Notes: generated by a model not told the origin, from the sequence alone. Shown: positions 1-8,284, counted from the first letter of the stretch. The stretch: 27,918 nt of DNA from JBOGED01 sp050743625 (GCA_050743625.1 JBOGED010000364.1:1-27918), one strand, 5' to 3'. Translations and numbers: made by a program.

Positions 1-2
1 TC

Positions 3-46
3 TTTGTGCTGGATATCGGCGGTATATCGCCGATATCCAGCACAAA
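3..46. repeat. Perfect 19-bp inverted repeat beyond the end of the ABC operon
   Basis: Two exact 19-base arms (TTTGTGCTGGATATCGGCG and its reverse complement) flank a 6-base loop, GTATAT. The element lies about 38 bp beyond the stop of the last gene of the minus-strand importer operon, where a terminator could sit. However, the arms begin with T and end with A in both directions, so no U-run follows the stem. That is the opposite of an intrinsic terminator. The AT-rich centre, ATATCGGCGGTATATCGCCGATAT, would also suit a dimeric regulator. It could therefore be a transcript-end stabiliser or an operator for a gene left of the window. Confidence 0.6.
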
Positions 47-83
47 TGGTGCCGCGACATTCAAACGACTTCGCGACGCTCCA

Positions 84-878
84 CTAGGCCGTATCGCCCT
101 CGCCCCGGCCCAGGTGGCCTGCATGCATCGGGAGAAGACGGTGGCAGAGCGCGTCGAGCATCGGCAGGTCGTGACTCACGACGACGAGGGCGGCTCCGCG
201 CTCGGCTATCCCCGCGAGCAGGTGGAGGATGCCCGCGGAGACGGACACGTCGAGCGCCGAGGTGGGCTCGTCGGCGAGGACGACGGCCGGCTCGGCGGCC
301 AGGGCTCGTAGGATCGCCACCCGCTGGCACTGCCCGCGGGACAGCTCGCCTGGCAGGGCGTCGAGATCGATGCCCTGCAGGCCTACGGTGGCGAGCTGTC
401 GCGCGGCGAACTCACGGCGCTCGGACCGGGCTGGGCGGCGCGGGCGATGGGGAGCCGTCAAGGGCTCGGTGATCGAGCGCCAGATCGGCCAGCGAGGGTC
501 CAGGCTTCCGACGGGATCCTGCAGGATCGGCATGACGACCCCAGGAGCCGGGTGTGGCCGCTGACCTCGATGCACGGACCGCCCAGCGACCCGAGCGAAA
601 ATCGCCGACGGATGCGCGCTCGGCGCCTCACCGCTCCAAACCCAAGGAACAGCAGTCCCTACTTGGAGCCGCACGGTACCCGCGGTGGGCCGTTCGACCC
701 CCGCGAGGAGCCGAAGCAGCGTCGACTTGCCCGAGCCAGACGAGCCGTGAATGCCGACGATCTCGCCGGCCCGCACCCGCAGTGAGGCGTCCGCGACGGC
801 CGTGACCTGGCTGGATCCCCGGCCGTAGCGCTTGACCAGCCCACCGGCGACCAGGGGGAAGGTCACCGGCGTATGCAT
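84..878 (-). CDS. Peptide/nickel-type ABC importer, second ATPase (DppF/OppF/NikE-like)
   Basis: This is a cytoplasmic ATPase that would pair with the upstream DppD-like subunit to energise the importer. It shows Walker A GSSGSGKST, the Q-loop motif QDPVGSLDPRW, the signature LSRGQCQRV, Walker B VVLADEPTSALD and the H-loop VVSHD. The start is the ATG reading MHTPVTF, which overlaps the end of the DppD-like gene by 16 bp. A longer frame to 917 exists but would overlap further. The product is about 264 residues, like NikE and shorter than typical OppF. Between Walker A and the Q-loop there are about 20 more residues than NikE has there, and they are Pro/Ala/Ser/His-rich. This could be lineage-specific padding or early decay. 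It is the last gene of the operon. Confidence 0.85.
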   Translation of the reverse strand: MHTPVTFPLVAGGLVKRYGRGSSQVTAVADASLRVRAGEIVGIHGSSGSGKSTLLRLLAGVERPTAGTVRLQVGTAVPWVWSGEAPSAHPSAIFARVAGRSVHRGQRPHPAPGVVMPILQDPVGSLDPRWPIWRSITEPLTAPHRPRRPARSERREFAARQLATVGLQGIDLDALPGELSRGQCQRVAILRALAAEPAVVLADEPTSALDVSVSAGILHLLAGIAERGAALVVVSHDLPMLDALCHRLLPMHAGHLGRGEGDTA

Positions 879-1774
879 GCGACACCGCCTACCTGTCCAG
901 GCACCTCGTCCTCGCACGCGTCGATCGCCTCGGGACAGCGATCACTGAACGGGCAGCGGCGCCTGTGGTCGGTCGGGAGTGGTGGGGCGCCGGGCAATGG
1001 CGTCGGCAACCCGCCTCCGAGACGAGGCGTCGCGGTGAGCAGCGCGCGGGTATACGGGTGACTGGGATCGCCCATCACCGCGGGCGCGGGCCCGATCTCG
1101 ACGATCCGCCCCGCGTAGCACACCGCCACCCGCTCGGCGTGCCCGGCGACGGCCGCGAGGTCATGGCTGACCAGGAGCACGGCCGCGCCGGTCGCGCGCA
1201 GGTCTCGGAGCACGGCGTCCGCCCGGTCCGCGTCCAGGGCGGTGGTCGGCTCGTCGGCGATGATGACGGGAGGGACGTGCGCTGAGGCCGCGGCGATCGT
1301 GGCCCGCTGCAGCATCCCCCCACTCCACTCATGTGGGTATCGCTTGGCGGTGACGTCCGGGCTCGGGATCCCGAGGCCGCCGAGCCGCCTCCAGACCGCT
1401 CCTGGGGGCGGTCGCTGCCCATGGGCGCGCCACGCCTCGGCGACGTGGCTCCCGACACGGTGCAGGGGGTTGCATGCCTCGTAAGGATCCTGCCCGACGT
1501 ACCCGATCGTCCGGCCGCGCAGCTGGCGCATCGCGCCGCGAGACGCCCCGACGACCTCGACGCCGCATACCCGGATCGACCCCTCCACCCTCGTGCCCTC
1601 GGGCAAGATCCCCACGGCCGCTCGGGCGATGGTCGTCTTGCCGCAGCCCGACTCGCCCACCAGCGCGAGGCAACTCCCAGAGTCCAACACCAGGTCGATA
1701 TCGCGTGCGGCCCAGGCGCCCCCGGCATAGCACACGTTCACCCCTCGGTAGGCGAGCACGGGCTCGGGGGTCAT
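863..1774 (-). CDS. Peptide/nickel-type ABC importer, first ATPase (DppD/OppD/NikD-like)
   Basis: This is a cytoplasmic ATPase of the oligopeptide/nickel importer family, 303 residues. Motifs in order are Walker A GESGCGKTT, the Q-loop GYVGQDP, the signature WSGGMLQRA, Walker B VIIADEPTTALD and the H-loop VSHD. The C-terminus has the family's extra domain with spaced cysteines (CPFSDRCPEA, then C...C), seen in OppD/DppD proteins. The start chosen is the ATG in a TGATG junction with the permease stop, so translation is probably coupled. A GTG one codon earlier is possible. Substrate specificity cannot be read from this subunit. Confidence 0.88.
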   Translation of the reverse strand: MTPEPVLAYRGVNVCYAGGAWAARDIDLVLDSGSCLALVGESGCGKTTIARAAVGILPEGTRVEGSIRVCGVEVVGASRGAMRQLRGRTIGYVGQDPYEACNPLHRVGSHVAEAWRAHGQRPPPGAVWRRLGGLGIPSPDVTAKRYPHEWSGGMLQRATIAAASAHVPPVIIADEPTTALDADRADAVLRDLRATGAAVLLVSHDLAAVAGHAERVAVCYAGRIVEIGPAPAVMGDPSHPYTRALLTATPRLGGGLPTPLPGAPPLPTDHRRRCPFSDRCPEAIDACEDEVPGQVGGVACIRR

Positions 1775-2691
1775 CACGTCCCCTCACGGCCAGGCGCGGC
1801 GACGTCGCGCAGCGCGTCGCCGATGAGGTTCGCGGCGGTGACGGCGAGCAAGATCGCGGTCGCTGGTGCCGCGAGCAGCCAGGGGGCCGTGGAGAAGAAC
1901 AGCCGTGACTCCGAGAGCATGGCGCCCCACTCGGCGTCGGGAGGTTGCACGCCGAGGCCTAGGAACGACAGGCTGGCGATCGCGACGATCACGCCACCGA
2001 GGTCGAGCGTGGCGACCACGATCAGCTGGGTCGCCACCGCGGGGACGATGTGCCCCACGACGATCCGCGGCCAGCCGATGCCGGCCATACGGGCAGCCAT
2101 GATGTCGCCGCGCTGCCGCACCGCGAGCACGTAGCTGCGCGCGAGCCTCGCGTAGTAGGCCCAAGATGAGATCACCATGGCGAGCATCAGGTTGGTGAAG
2201 CTGGGCCCCAACACGCCGACGATCGCCAACGCGAGGATCAGCCCCGGCAGGGCGAGCAGGACATCGACGATGCGCATCGCCACGGCATCGAAGAGCCGGC
2301 CCGCCATCCCCGCCGTAACCCCGATCGTCAGGCTGATGGCCATCGCTCCCACGACCACCAGCGCCGCCGCGCCGAGGGACCGGCGCCCACCCTCCAGTAC
2401 CCGCGCGAGCTGGTCGCGGCCGAACTGGTCCGTGCCGAGCAGGTTCGCGCCGTCGGGCGCGTGCAGCTTCCGCGACAGGTCGATGGCCGTCGGCGAGTGC
2501 TCGCTCACGAAGGGCCCAACCAGCACGACGGCGATCAACGCTCCGGTGAGGAGCAGGCCCGCCCGGCCGGTCGGGTGGGCGGCAAGGCGGCGCGGGACTC
2601 CCCTGCGGACCGCCACGCCCGCCAGCTCGGCGCGGCGACGGGTCCAGGTGGGCGGGACGAGCCGGCGAGGGTTCATCGCCGGAGCGGTCAC
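1774..2691 (-). CDS. Peptide/nickel-type ABC importer permease (DppC/NikC-like)
   Basis: This is an inner-membrane permease of the BPD_transp_1 family, 305 residues. An N-terminal cytoplasmic segment is followed by a first transmembrane helix (LLLTGALIAVVLVGPFVSE) and the family motif LLGTDQFGRDQLARV. Further helices and the EAA-type loop (MAGIGWPRIVVGHIVP), which docks on the ATPase, come after. The frame is open far upstream inside the DppB gene, but the real start is most likely the GTG whose last bases overlap the DppB stop (GTGA). The junction with the next ATPase is TGATG. It should form a heterodimeric channel with the DppB-like subunit. Confidence 0.87.
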   Translation of the reverse strand: MTAPAMNPRRLVPPTWTRRRAELAGVAVRRGVPRRLAAHPTGRAGLLLTGALIAVVLVGPFVSEHSPTAIDLSRKLHAPDGANLLGTDQFGRDQLARVLEGGRRSLGAAALVVVGAMAISLTIGVTAGMAGRLFDAVAMRIVDVLLALPGLILALAIVGVLGPSFTNLMLAMVISSWAYYARLARSYVLAVRQRGDIMAARMAGIGWPRIVVGHIVPAVATQLIVVATLDLGGVIVAIASLSFLGLGVQPPDAEWGAMLSESRLFFSTAPWLLAAPATAILLAVTAANLIGDALRDVAAPGREGT

Positions 2692-3635
2692 GTCTTGGCC
2701 TTTCTGGTGCGCGGGTCGAGCAGCCCGCCGAGCACATCTACCGCCACACTCGTGGCCACGTACGCCATCGCGGCGAGCGCCGCGAAGCCCTGGATGACCG
2801 GCAGGTCCCGGGCGTTGATGGCCGAGACCACGTAGCTGCCGATCCCGGGCCACGTGAAGACCGCCTCCACGATCGGGGTCCCGCCGAGCAGCGCCCCGAC
2901 GCCGACACCCACCGCGGTGAGGAAGGGCAGCAGCGCGTTGGGGAGCGCGTGGCGGACCAGCACCCGCAGCCTCGTCGCGCCTCGCGCGACCGAGACCAGG
3001 ATGAAGCCCGAGCCGAGCGCCTCCAGCAGGCTCGCGCGCAACAGGCGCGACCAGTCCGCGATCCTGGCCAGCGCAAGCACGAGCGCCGGCAGCCAGACCT
3101 GCCCCGGTGAGCCGTCCGACAGGGCGCGGCCCCATCCCCGCCCGAGCACGATCACCTGCAGCGCGAACAGCCCTACCAGGAAGGCCGGCAGCGCGGCGCC
3201 GACCAGCGACAGTCCCCGCAGCAGCGCGTCCGGCCACCGGCCCCGGTAGGCGGCGGCGAGCAGCGCCGCGGGCAGAGCGCCGAGCGCGGCGATCGCGATT
3301 GCCGTGCCCGCGAGCAGGGCCGTCGCCGGCAGCCGCTTCCGCAGCTCCTCAAGGACCGGCTGGCCGGACTCGTACGACTCGGACAGGTCTCCCCGCACCG
3401 CCCGGCGGAGCCACTGCGCGTACTGGACCGGCAGCGGCTGATCGAGGCCGAGCTCGACGCGTGCGGCCTCGATCTCGACCGGCTGAGGGTCGGCTACCCC
3501 ACGCGCCTGGAGCACCCGCCTCGCGGGATCTCCGGGAGCGAGCGGCAGCAGCGCCCACACCAGGACGCTGGCACCCAACGCCGCGGCCAGGCCCTGCCCG
3601 ACCCGAGTGGCGACCACTCTCAACGTACCCCTCAC
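2688..3635 (-). CDS. Peptide/nickel-type ABC importer permease (DppB/NikB-like)
   Basis: This is an inner-membrane permease of 315 residues. It begins VRGTLRVVATRVGQGL, leading straight into the first transmembrane helix. It has the typical DppB periplasmic region (LGLDQPLPVQYAQWL..GDLSES) and the EAA loop (VARGATRLRVLVRHALPNAL). The C-terminal motif is EAVFTWPGIGSYVVSAI, diagnostic of DppB/OppB. The chosen GTG start overlaps the stop of the upstream binding-protein remnant as GTGA. This coupling survives although that upstream gene is broken, so ribosomes may reach this gene less efficiently than before. The longer frame to 3794 is a shadow of the neighbour. Confidence 0.87.
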   Translation of the reverse strand: MRGTLRVVATRVGQGLAAALGASVLVWALLPLAPGDPARRVLQARGVADPQPVEIEAARVELGLDQPLPVQYAQWLRRAVRGDLSESYESGQPVLEELRKRLPATALLAGTAIAIAALGALPAALLAAAYRGRWPDALLRGLSLVGAALPAFLVGLFALQVIVLGRGWGRALSDGSPGQVWLPALVLALARIADWSRLLRASLLEALGSGFILVSVARGATRLRVLVRHALPNALLPFLTAVGVGVGALLGGTPIVEAVFTWPGIGSYVVSAINARDLPVIQGFAALAAMAYVATSVAVDVLGGLLDPRTRKAKT

Positions 3636-3781
3636 GGGGCCGGCGCCGTCTCGAAGGTGACGAGGCGGCGGACCGGCGACACCTCGTACCCCTGGAAGGC
3701 GCGCCCGACGACGACCGGGAACGGCTTGAGGCCCCCGGTCACCGACAGCGTGCCGTTGAAGATCACCGCGATGTCCCAGCC

Positions 3782-3949
3782 TCGGTGCTCCCAACCGGAA
3801 GGACGGTCCGCATCGAGGGTGCGACTGCGCCCTGCTCGCAAGGCGCGGCGAGCGCGCATAGCCGCCAGGCTATGTAAGCGAGGCGCAACGCCGCGAGCGG
3901 GGATGCAGGCGCGGCCGAATGCGACCGGACTTTCGGGCGGGGGCACCTA
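3782..3949. repeat. Palindromic insertion inside the binding-protein pseudogene
   Basis: This stretch has no counterpart in the paralogous binding protein and sits exactly between residues that align without a gap. It contains an imperfect long palindrome at 3834-3898: outer arms GCTCGC/GCGAGC and a perfect core CATAGCC-gcca-GGCTATG at 3857-3874. An 8-bp direct repeat CCTCGGTG occurs at 3780-3787 and 3955-3962, flanking the insert. If it were the target duplication, the restored frame would not match the paralogue, so it may be coincidental. No transposase is encoded. It resembles a small non-autonomous or REP-like palindromic element. Confidence 0.55.
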
Positions 3950-4912
3950 AGGCTCCTCGGTGATCGTGGCGTTGATGTCCTCGACCTGGCGGATCGACAC
4001 GTCGAAGCCGACCCGGCCGAGCTGGTCCTGCACCGCCACCGCGTGCGTGGCCGTGTCGGGCTGTTGCGGATAGGTCAGCAGGATGAGCTGGAGGCGCTGA
4101 CCGTCGCGGGTGCGCACCCCGTCGCCACCCTCCACCCAGCCCGCCTCGTCGAGGATGCGCTCGGCCTCGGCGGGGTCGGTGCGTTGGGTGACGAGCGCGT
4201 AGTCGCGGTTGGACGGGTACATCCCTTGCGCCACGTCGTACAGCCCGCCCATGACATCCTGTGCCAGCGCCTCGTAGTCGACCGCGAGCGCGACCGCCCG
4301 GCGGACCGCCAGCTCGTCGAGCGGCGCCTGCCCCACGTTGGGAGCCAGCCGCAGCGTCTCCTGCGCCACCTCCTGGCGGCGGAGGAAGATGTCGTCGCGC
4401 CCGGCCAACATGTCCTGTACCTCGCTTGGCGGGTACAGCGCGATGTCGGCCTCTCCGTTCTGCACCGCCAGGATGCGGGCCTGCGGATCGGTGACGAAGC
4501 GCACCTCGACGCCCGGCAGCGCCGGCATCCCGGCCCAGTAGCCGTCGTAGCGCTCCAGGGTGAGCCGGTCCGCGGTGAGCTCCGTGACGGCGTAGGGAGC
4601 CGTGAAGATCCCGGCCCCGGCCAGGTCGCGGTCCTCGCCGCTGGCGAGGACCCGCTCCACCGCCTCGACGTCGTACACCGGGAACAGCGACCGCTCGGCG
4701 AGCAGCGCCGGCACGATGGCCGTTGGTTGGGTGGTCCGCAGCAGCACCTCCCGCGGTCCGGCCACCTCCGCCGTCGCGCCCGGCAAGAAGGGCGTGACCT
4801 GGGTGAAAAGGTCGATCTGGCGTTGCAGGCTCGCGGCCAGCGCCTCGCCGTCGACGGGGCGCCCATTCTGGAAGGTGATCCCCTCACGTAACGTCAGGCG
4901 CCACGTCAGCTC

Positions 4913-4946
4913 GTCGACCGAGTCGACCGAGTCGACCGAGTCGACC
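4913..4946. repeat. 9-bp tandem repeat (GTCGACCGA, 3.8 copies)
   Basis: The unit GTCGACCGA is repeated head to tail and encodes a Val-Asp-Ser run on the minus strand within the binding-protein pseudogene. The intact paralogue has LDQADGTHW at this place with no repeat. The array adds whole codons, so it does not shift the frame. It looks like slippage expansion in a gene under relaxed selection. Confidence 0.85.
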
Positions 4947-5193
4947 AGTTCGAGCGACTCGAGCAGCCATGGCTCCAGCGCTCCTTCCTCGGTCGCCCGC
5001 ATCGGGTACTCGCAGTACGCGAACTCGTAGCACCAGTGGGCGCCGGGCTTGGCCGGGTCGATCGCCTCGGCCTTGAACGAGTTGAGGATGCGCAACGGTT
5101 CGGCTTCAGCGGCGGCCTCCGCTCGCTCGCCGGCGATGGCGAGCACGATCCCCACGGCGATGAGGCTTGCCAGCCGGGCTCGCGTCCGGGCCG

Positions 5194-6741
5194 TCATGGC
5201 GCCGGCTTTGTCTCGAAGGTGACATGGTTGAGCGAGGACGAGGGCACGTAGTCCCGGTACGCCGGGGAGGCCACCACCGGGAAGCGCTTCAGCGCGGCGA
5301 CCGCGAGATACGCCTCCTCCTCGACGACGATCTCTTGGATCCGCGCGAGCGTCTCGTGGCGCGCCGGCGTCTCGAACGTCGACACAAGGCGGGCGGCAAG
5401 CTCGTCCAGCTTAGGGTCGGAGACGCCCCCGTCGTTGCGGTCCCCTCCGGTGACCAGGTAGCGGCGCAGGAAGGACTCCGTCGCGCCGGTGAAGTCGGTG
5501 GTCCCCGAGAAGATCATGGCGGTGTTCCAGGCCTCCGGGTCCTGGAGCGTGGACATGATGTCGTCGACCTGGCGGATCTCGACGTCGAAACCGAGCTCCG
5601 CGAGCTGTGCCTGGACCGCGACCGCCAGGGGCTGCAGGTCGGGTTGCTGGGGATAGGTCAACAGCACGACCTCCAGCCGGTCACCGTTCTTGGTCCCCAC
5701 ACCGTCGGGACCGAGCTGCCAGCCAGCCTCGTCGAGGAGGGACCGCGCCTGCGCGAGATCGGTCTTCTGGTTGGCGACCGCGAAGGGGTACACCGTGGGG
5801 TACATGCTCTCGGCGATGTCGTAGGCGCCGTCCATGACGTCTTCGGCCAGCGACCGGTAGTCGATCCCGAGGCTGAACGCGCGGCGGACCGCCGCGTCGT
5901 CGAACGGCGCTTTCACGACGTTGAACGGCATCGTGACGGTCTCTTTCCCGGCGGGTGCGGTGAGGAAGAAGGCGTCCTCCCGGCCCTCGAGCAAGCGTTT
6001 GGCCTCGATCGGCACGTACAGCGCGAGGTCGGCCTCGTCGTTCTGGACCGCCAAGATCCGAGCCTGCGCGTCCTCCACGAAGCGCACCGTGACCCCCGGC
6101 AGTGGCGGCGTGCCGCCCCAGTAGCCCTCGTAGCGGTCGAGCACGAGTTCCTGCTCGTCCAGGCTGGTCACCGCGTAGGGCCCGGTGTAGATCCCGGCGC
6201 CGGCGAGGCGCTCGTGGTCGGATCCCGCCGCCTCCACCGCCTCGACGTCGTAGACGGGGAACACCGCCTCGTCGGCCAGCACGTGGGGTATCGTCGCGTT
6301 GGGCGCGGGCGTGGTCAGGGTGACCTCGAGATCGCCGGTGACCTCGACGCTTGAGCCGGGAAGCTCGGCCTGCGCGGACGGGGACAGCTCCAGCTGGCGG
6401 CTCATCGTGGCGGCGAGCGCCTCGGCGTCGACCGGTTTGCCATTCTGGAAGGTCACGTCAGGGCGGAGCCGTAACGTCCAATGGGTGCCGTCCGCCTGGT
6501 CGAGCGAGGAGAGCACCCAGGGCTCTAACCCGCCCTCGGGCAGCACGCGCATCGGGGTCTCGGCCACGCCGAACTCGGGGAACCAAAACCCCTGCTCCAC
6601 CGGGTCCAGCGACTCGACGGCGAACGACGTGACGATCCTCAGCGGCGCGGTGGCCTCGGCCGCCGTCGCGCTCGCGCCGAGCGTTGGTGCCGCGAACGCG
6701 GCAAGTATCAGCATGACGTGTAGGCGTCGGAATGCTGCCAA
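5194..6741 (-). CDS. Family-5 extracellular solute-binding protein (peptide/nickel type)
   Basis: This is the intact binding protein feeding the DppBCDF-like importer, 515 residues. A signal peptide covers roughly residues 1-28 (MAAFRRLHVMLILAAF, cleavage after an Ala-x-Ala). SBP_bac_5 features follow: LRLRPDVTFQNGKPVDAEAL, then AGIYTGPYAV, YWGGTPPLPGV and a long C-terminal lobe. The start is TTG, supported by GGAGG seven bases upstream. It is the first gene of the operon and overlaps the next ATG by 4 bp. General layout and length resemble NikA and dipeptide-binding proteins. The metal and cobalt genes elsewhere in the window make a nickel, cobalt or metallophore ligand attractive, but the ligand is not readable from sequence. 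Confidence 0.87.
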   Translation of the reverse strand: MAAFRRLHVMLILAAFAAPTLGASATAAEATAPLRIVTSFAVESLDPVEQGFWFPEFGVAETPMRVLPEGGLEPWVLSSLDQADGTHWTLRLRPDVTFQNGKPVDAEALAATMSRQLELSPSAQAELPGSSVEVTGDLEVTLTTPAPNATIPHVLADEAVFPVYDVEAVEAAGSDHERLAGAGIYTGPYAVTSLDEQELVLDRYEGYWGGTPPLPGVTVRFVEDAQARILAVQNDEADLALYVPIEAKRLLEGREDAFFLTAPAGKETVTMPFNVVKAPFDDAAVRRAFSLGIDYRSLAEDVMDGAYDIAESMYPTVYPFAVANQKTDLAQARSLLDEAGWQLGPDGVGTKNGDRLEVVLLTYPQQPDLQPLAVAVQAQLAELGFDVEIRQVDDIMSTLQDPEAWNTAMIFSGTTDFTGATESFLRRYLVTGGDRNDGGVSDPKLDELAARLVSTFETPARHETLARIQEIVVEEEAYLAVAALKRFPVVASPAYRDYVPSSSLNHVTFETKPAP

Positions 6742-7053
6742 TGGGGTCCCTCCCCGGTTCAGCCCCCGCTCCGCGAGGCCAGAAGACGTCGATACGGGAC
6801 GCGAGGCCCGTCACGCGCAACGGGCGCGTCCAGGCAGGCGGAATGTTGCCGCTCGTGGCCCACCAGCCCGCGTGTCGCCAGCCGCGCTCGTACCCGCAGA
6901 GCACCGGCAGCGATGCTGGCAGCGAAGGGGGAGACAATGCCTATGGTGAACTCGCGCGGCGTAATTGGCAACTAGGCGGAAGGTAACCGACCTGCAAGAG
7001 CCGGACAGTTACCCCAACCTTCGGCTGCGATACTGGCGGGTGCGGTCTCATCC
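6742..7053 (-). other. Leader/intergenic region of the importer operon with a GC-rich hairpin
   Basis: No gene is seen in this stretch. A strong bulged stem-loop lies at 6797-6831: GGACGCG pairs with CGCGTCC, and inside it CCCGT pairs with ACGGG around an 8-base loop. It would fall in the 5' untranslated region of the importer mRNA, roughly 55 bases before the ribosome-binding site. An inverted repeat GGTAAC...GTTACC (6982-7013) is a possible operator further upstream. The region was compared by eye with the cobalamin and NiCo riboswitch consensus and did not match convincingly. Confidence 0.4.
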
Positions 7054-7102
7054 GGGGTGTGTCGACTGGGTCACCATATAGAGGACTCAGTCGACACACC
7101 CC
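7054..7102. repeat. 18-bp inverted repeat downstream of the siderophore-binding lipoprotein gene
   Basis: The arms GGGGTGTGTCGACTGGGT (7054-7071) and ACTCAGTCGACACACCCC (7085-7102) pair over 18 bases with one G-T wobble, around a 13-base loop. The element lies just beyond the stop of the minus-strand lipoprotein gene. A factor-independent or Rho-linked terminator, or an mRNA 3' end, is likely. There is no U-tract after the stem in either direction. Confidence 0.6.
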
Positions 7103-7119
7103 TAACCAATGCCACGGGT

Positions 7120-8172
7120 TCAGCTGACAAGGTCATCGCGGAAGCTCTTCAGTAGACCGCCCCACGTATCGAGGATGTCCGCCTGGATCCGATAGCTGAA
7201 CGGAGCATCGGCGTACCAGGGAACGAGCTGCCCGGCCGCTACCGCCGGCAGCCTGCCCCACGTGGGGAAGTCGTTGGCCATCTGCTCAGGAGTAAGTGCC
7301 TGAGCGCGCGCGTCGTACATGATCACGTCGGCGGGATAGCGGTCCGCCTGCTCCCAGCTCACACCTTCGAAGGGACTTGGCCCCTGGTCATCGGGCACGA
7401 TGAGGTCGAGTCCCAGCTCTGACAGATAGATGAGTTCGGGAATGTCGTCCGGCTTGGCGACGTAGAGCAGGTCGGGATAGCCAGCGGCAACCAGCACCTT
7501 GAGGCCAGGCTTGTCTTCGGCGATCGCGGTCAGCCGTTGACCAGCGGCGTCGAACCGGGCCCTGGCCTCGACGACCTCCGATGTCTGGAGGTCGGCGCCG
7601 AGCGCCGAGGCGAGTTCGGCGAGCCGCTCCATGGGCTCGGAAAGGGTCGTCTTGGTCGCGCGGATGCCGATGGTGGGAGCGACCTGCTCGATCTCCGCGG
7701 CCGACTCCTCGGGGACGAACCACAGTTCGTCGTCGACGCGCATCACCGTCACGAGGAGATCGGGACGCAACGCCGCGTACTGCTCGACGTTGAACGTCAT
7801 GTCGTTGTCCCCCAACGCTCCACCGAGGGACTCGACGGCGTCCGGGTCGATGTTCCCCGCCTGCGGGTCCGCTGACCCATCCGGTCTTCTCAACGGCCCG
7901 AACGTCCCGATGGGTCGCAGGCCGAAGTCCCACAACGCGGCCGCGGCTCCCACAAATGCCACCACGCGCTCGGGACGGCTGTCCAGGGTAACCGTCCGCC
8001 CGCGGTCGTCGGTGAACTCCCAAGGACCGGCGCCTCCGGTAGAGGCGGAGCTGACCCCGCCTTCACGAGGCGCGCAAGCCGGCAGAACGCCCAGTAGCCC
8101 TAGGCTGCCGGCGCCGATGAGCAACCGACGGCGCGTCAACGTACCAGCCGTGTCGAACAGGATCCCGGTCAC
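7120..8172 (-). CDS. Iron-siderophore-type ABC substrate-binding lipoprotein (FepB/FecB-like)
   Basis: This is a membrane-anchored periplasmic-binding protein of class III (Peripla_BP_2), 350 residues. The N-terminus has twin arginines followed by a hydrophobic stretch and a lipobox (TRRRLLIGAGSLG...LPAC). This suggests a lipoprotein, possibly Tat-exported. Family motifs include FTDDRGRTVTLDSRPERVVAF near the N-terminus and PDLLVTV mid-way. The GTG start has GGAG five bases upstream; a longer frame to 8214 lacks such a site. No permease or ATPase adjoins it. It may use the BtuCD/FecCD-type transporter at 19979-21918, which has its own binding protein, or one outside the window. A DtxR-like box lies upstream, which fits iron control. 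Confidence 0.82.
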   Translation of the reverse strand: MTGILFDTAGTLTRRRLLIGAGSLGLLGVLPACAPREGGVSSASTGGAGPWEFTDDRGRTVTLDSRPERVVAFVGAAAALWDFGLRPIGTFGPLRRPDGSADPQAGNIDPDAVESLGGALGDNDMTFNVEQYAALRPDLLVTVMRVDDELWFVPEESAAEIEQVAPTIGIRATKTTLSEPMERLAELASALGADLQTSEVVEARARFDAAGQRLTAIAEDKPGLKVLVAAGYPDLLYVAKPDDIPELIYLSELGLDLIVPDDQGPSPFEGVSWEQADRYPADVIMYDARAQALTPEQMANDFPTWGRLPAVAAGQLVPWYADAPFSYRIQADILDTWGGLLKSFRDDLVS

Positions 8173-8265
8173 TCCCGCTCCTTCCCACAGACCGAAGCAC
8201 TGGGCGTACAGCACCCGCGTCCCAGTTCCCGCGCTCTTCGCTCCGGTGCCCCCAACCGTTCAACG

Positions 8266-8284
8266 TGAGGGTCGCCTCACCATA
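8266..8284. promoter_or_regulatory. Candidate DtxR/IdeR iron box
   Basis: The 19-base stretch TGAGGGTCGCCTCACCATA matches 13 of 19 positions of the DtxR/IdeR consensus (by eye). It holds the exact palindrome GTGAGG-gtcg-CCTCAC at 8265-8280. It lies between the divergently read intergenic space and the siderophore-binding lipoprotein, about 95 bp before its start, also next to the end of fluC. Iron-dependent repression is a reasonable guess. The match is partial and no regulator of this family is in the window. Confidence 0.35.

Larger units (their letters stand above)
3632..5197 (-). pseudogene. Decayed family-5 solute-binding protein (second of a tandem pair)
   Basis: The N-terminal 416 residues (5197 to 3947) read as a family-5 extracellular binding protein with a signal peptide. 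They are closely related to the adjacent intact paralogue (shared motifs ILAVQNGEAD, LLTYPQQPD, RQVEDI). Reading stops at a TAG after INATITEEP. About 168 bp later homology resumes (WDIAVIFNGT, matching WNTAMIFSGT in the paralogue) and ends VTFETAPAP, matching VTFETKPAP. Within the resumed part about 60 residues are missing between VTGG and LKPFPVV. The gene thus carries an insertion with a stop plus an internal deletion, and cannot make a full-length protein. The ATG overlaps the upstream stop (ATGA). A truncated secreted product remains possible. Confidence 0.85.

Noticed and set aside
3780..3962. CCTCGGTG direct repeats as a definite target-site duplication
   Set aside because: Removing the insert with one copy would not restore the frame that matches the paralogue, so the repeat may be chance.
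5167..6354. Long plus-strand open frame opposite the intact binding protein
   Set aside because: It is an antisense shadow rich in Arg, Val and Asp, with no ribosome-binding site or domain.
6742..7053. Cobalamin or NiCo riboswitch in the importer leader
   Set aside because: The conserved core motifs of either class could not be found on the minus strand; only a generic hairpin is clear.
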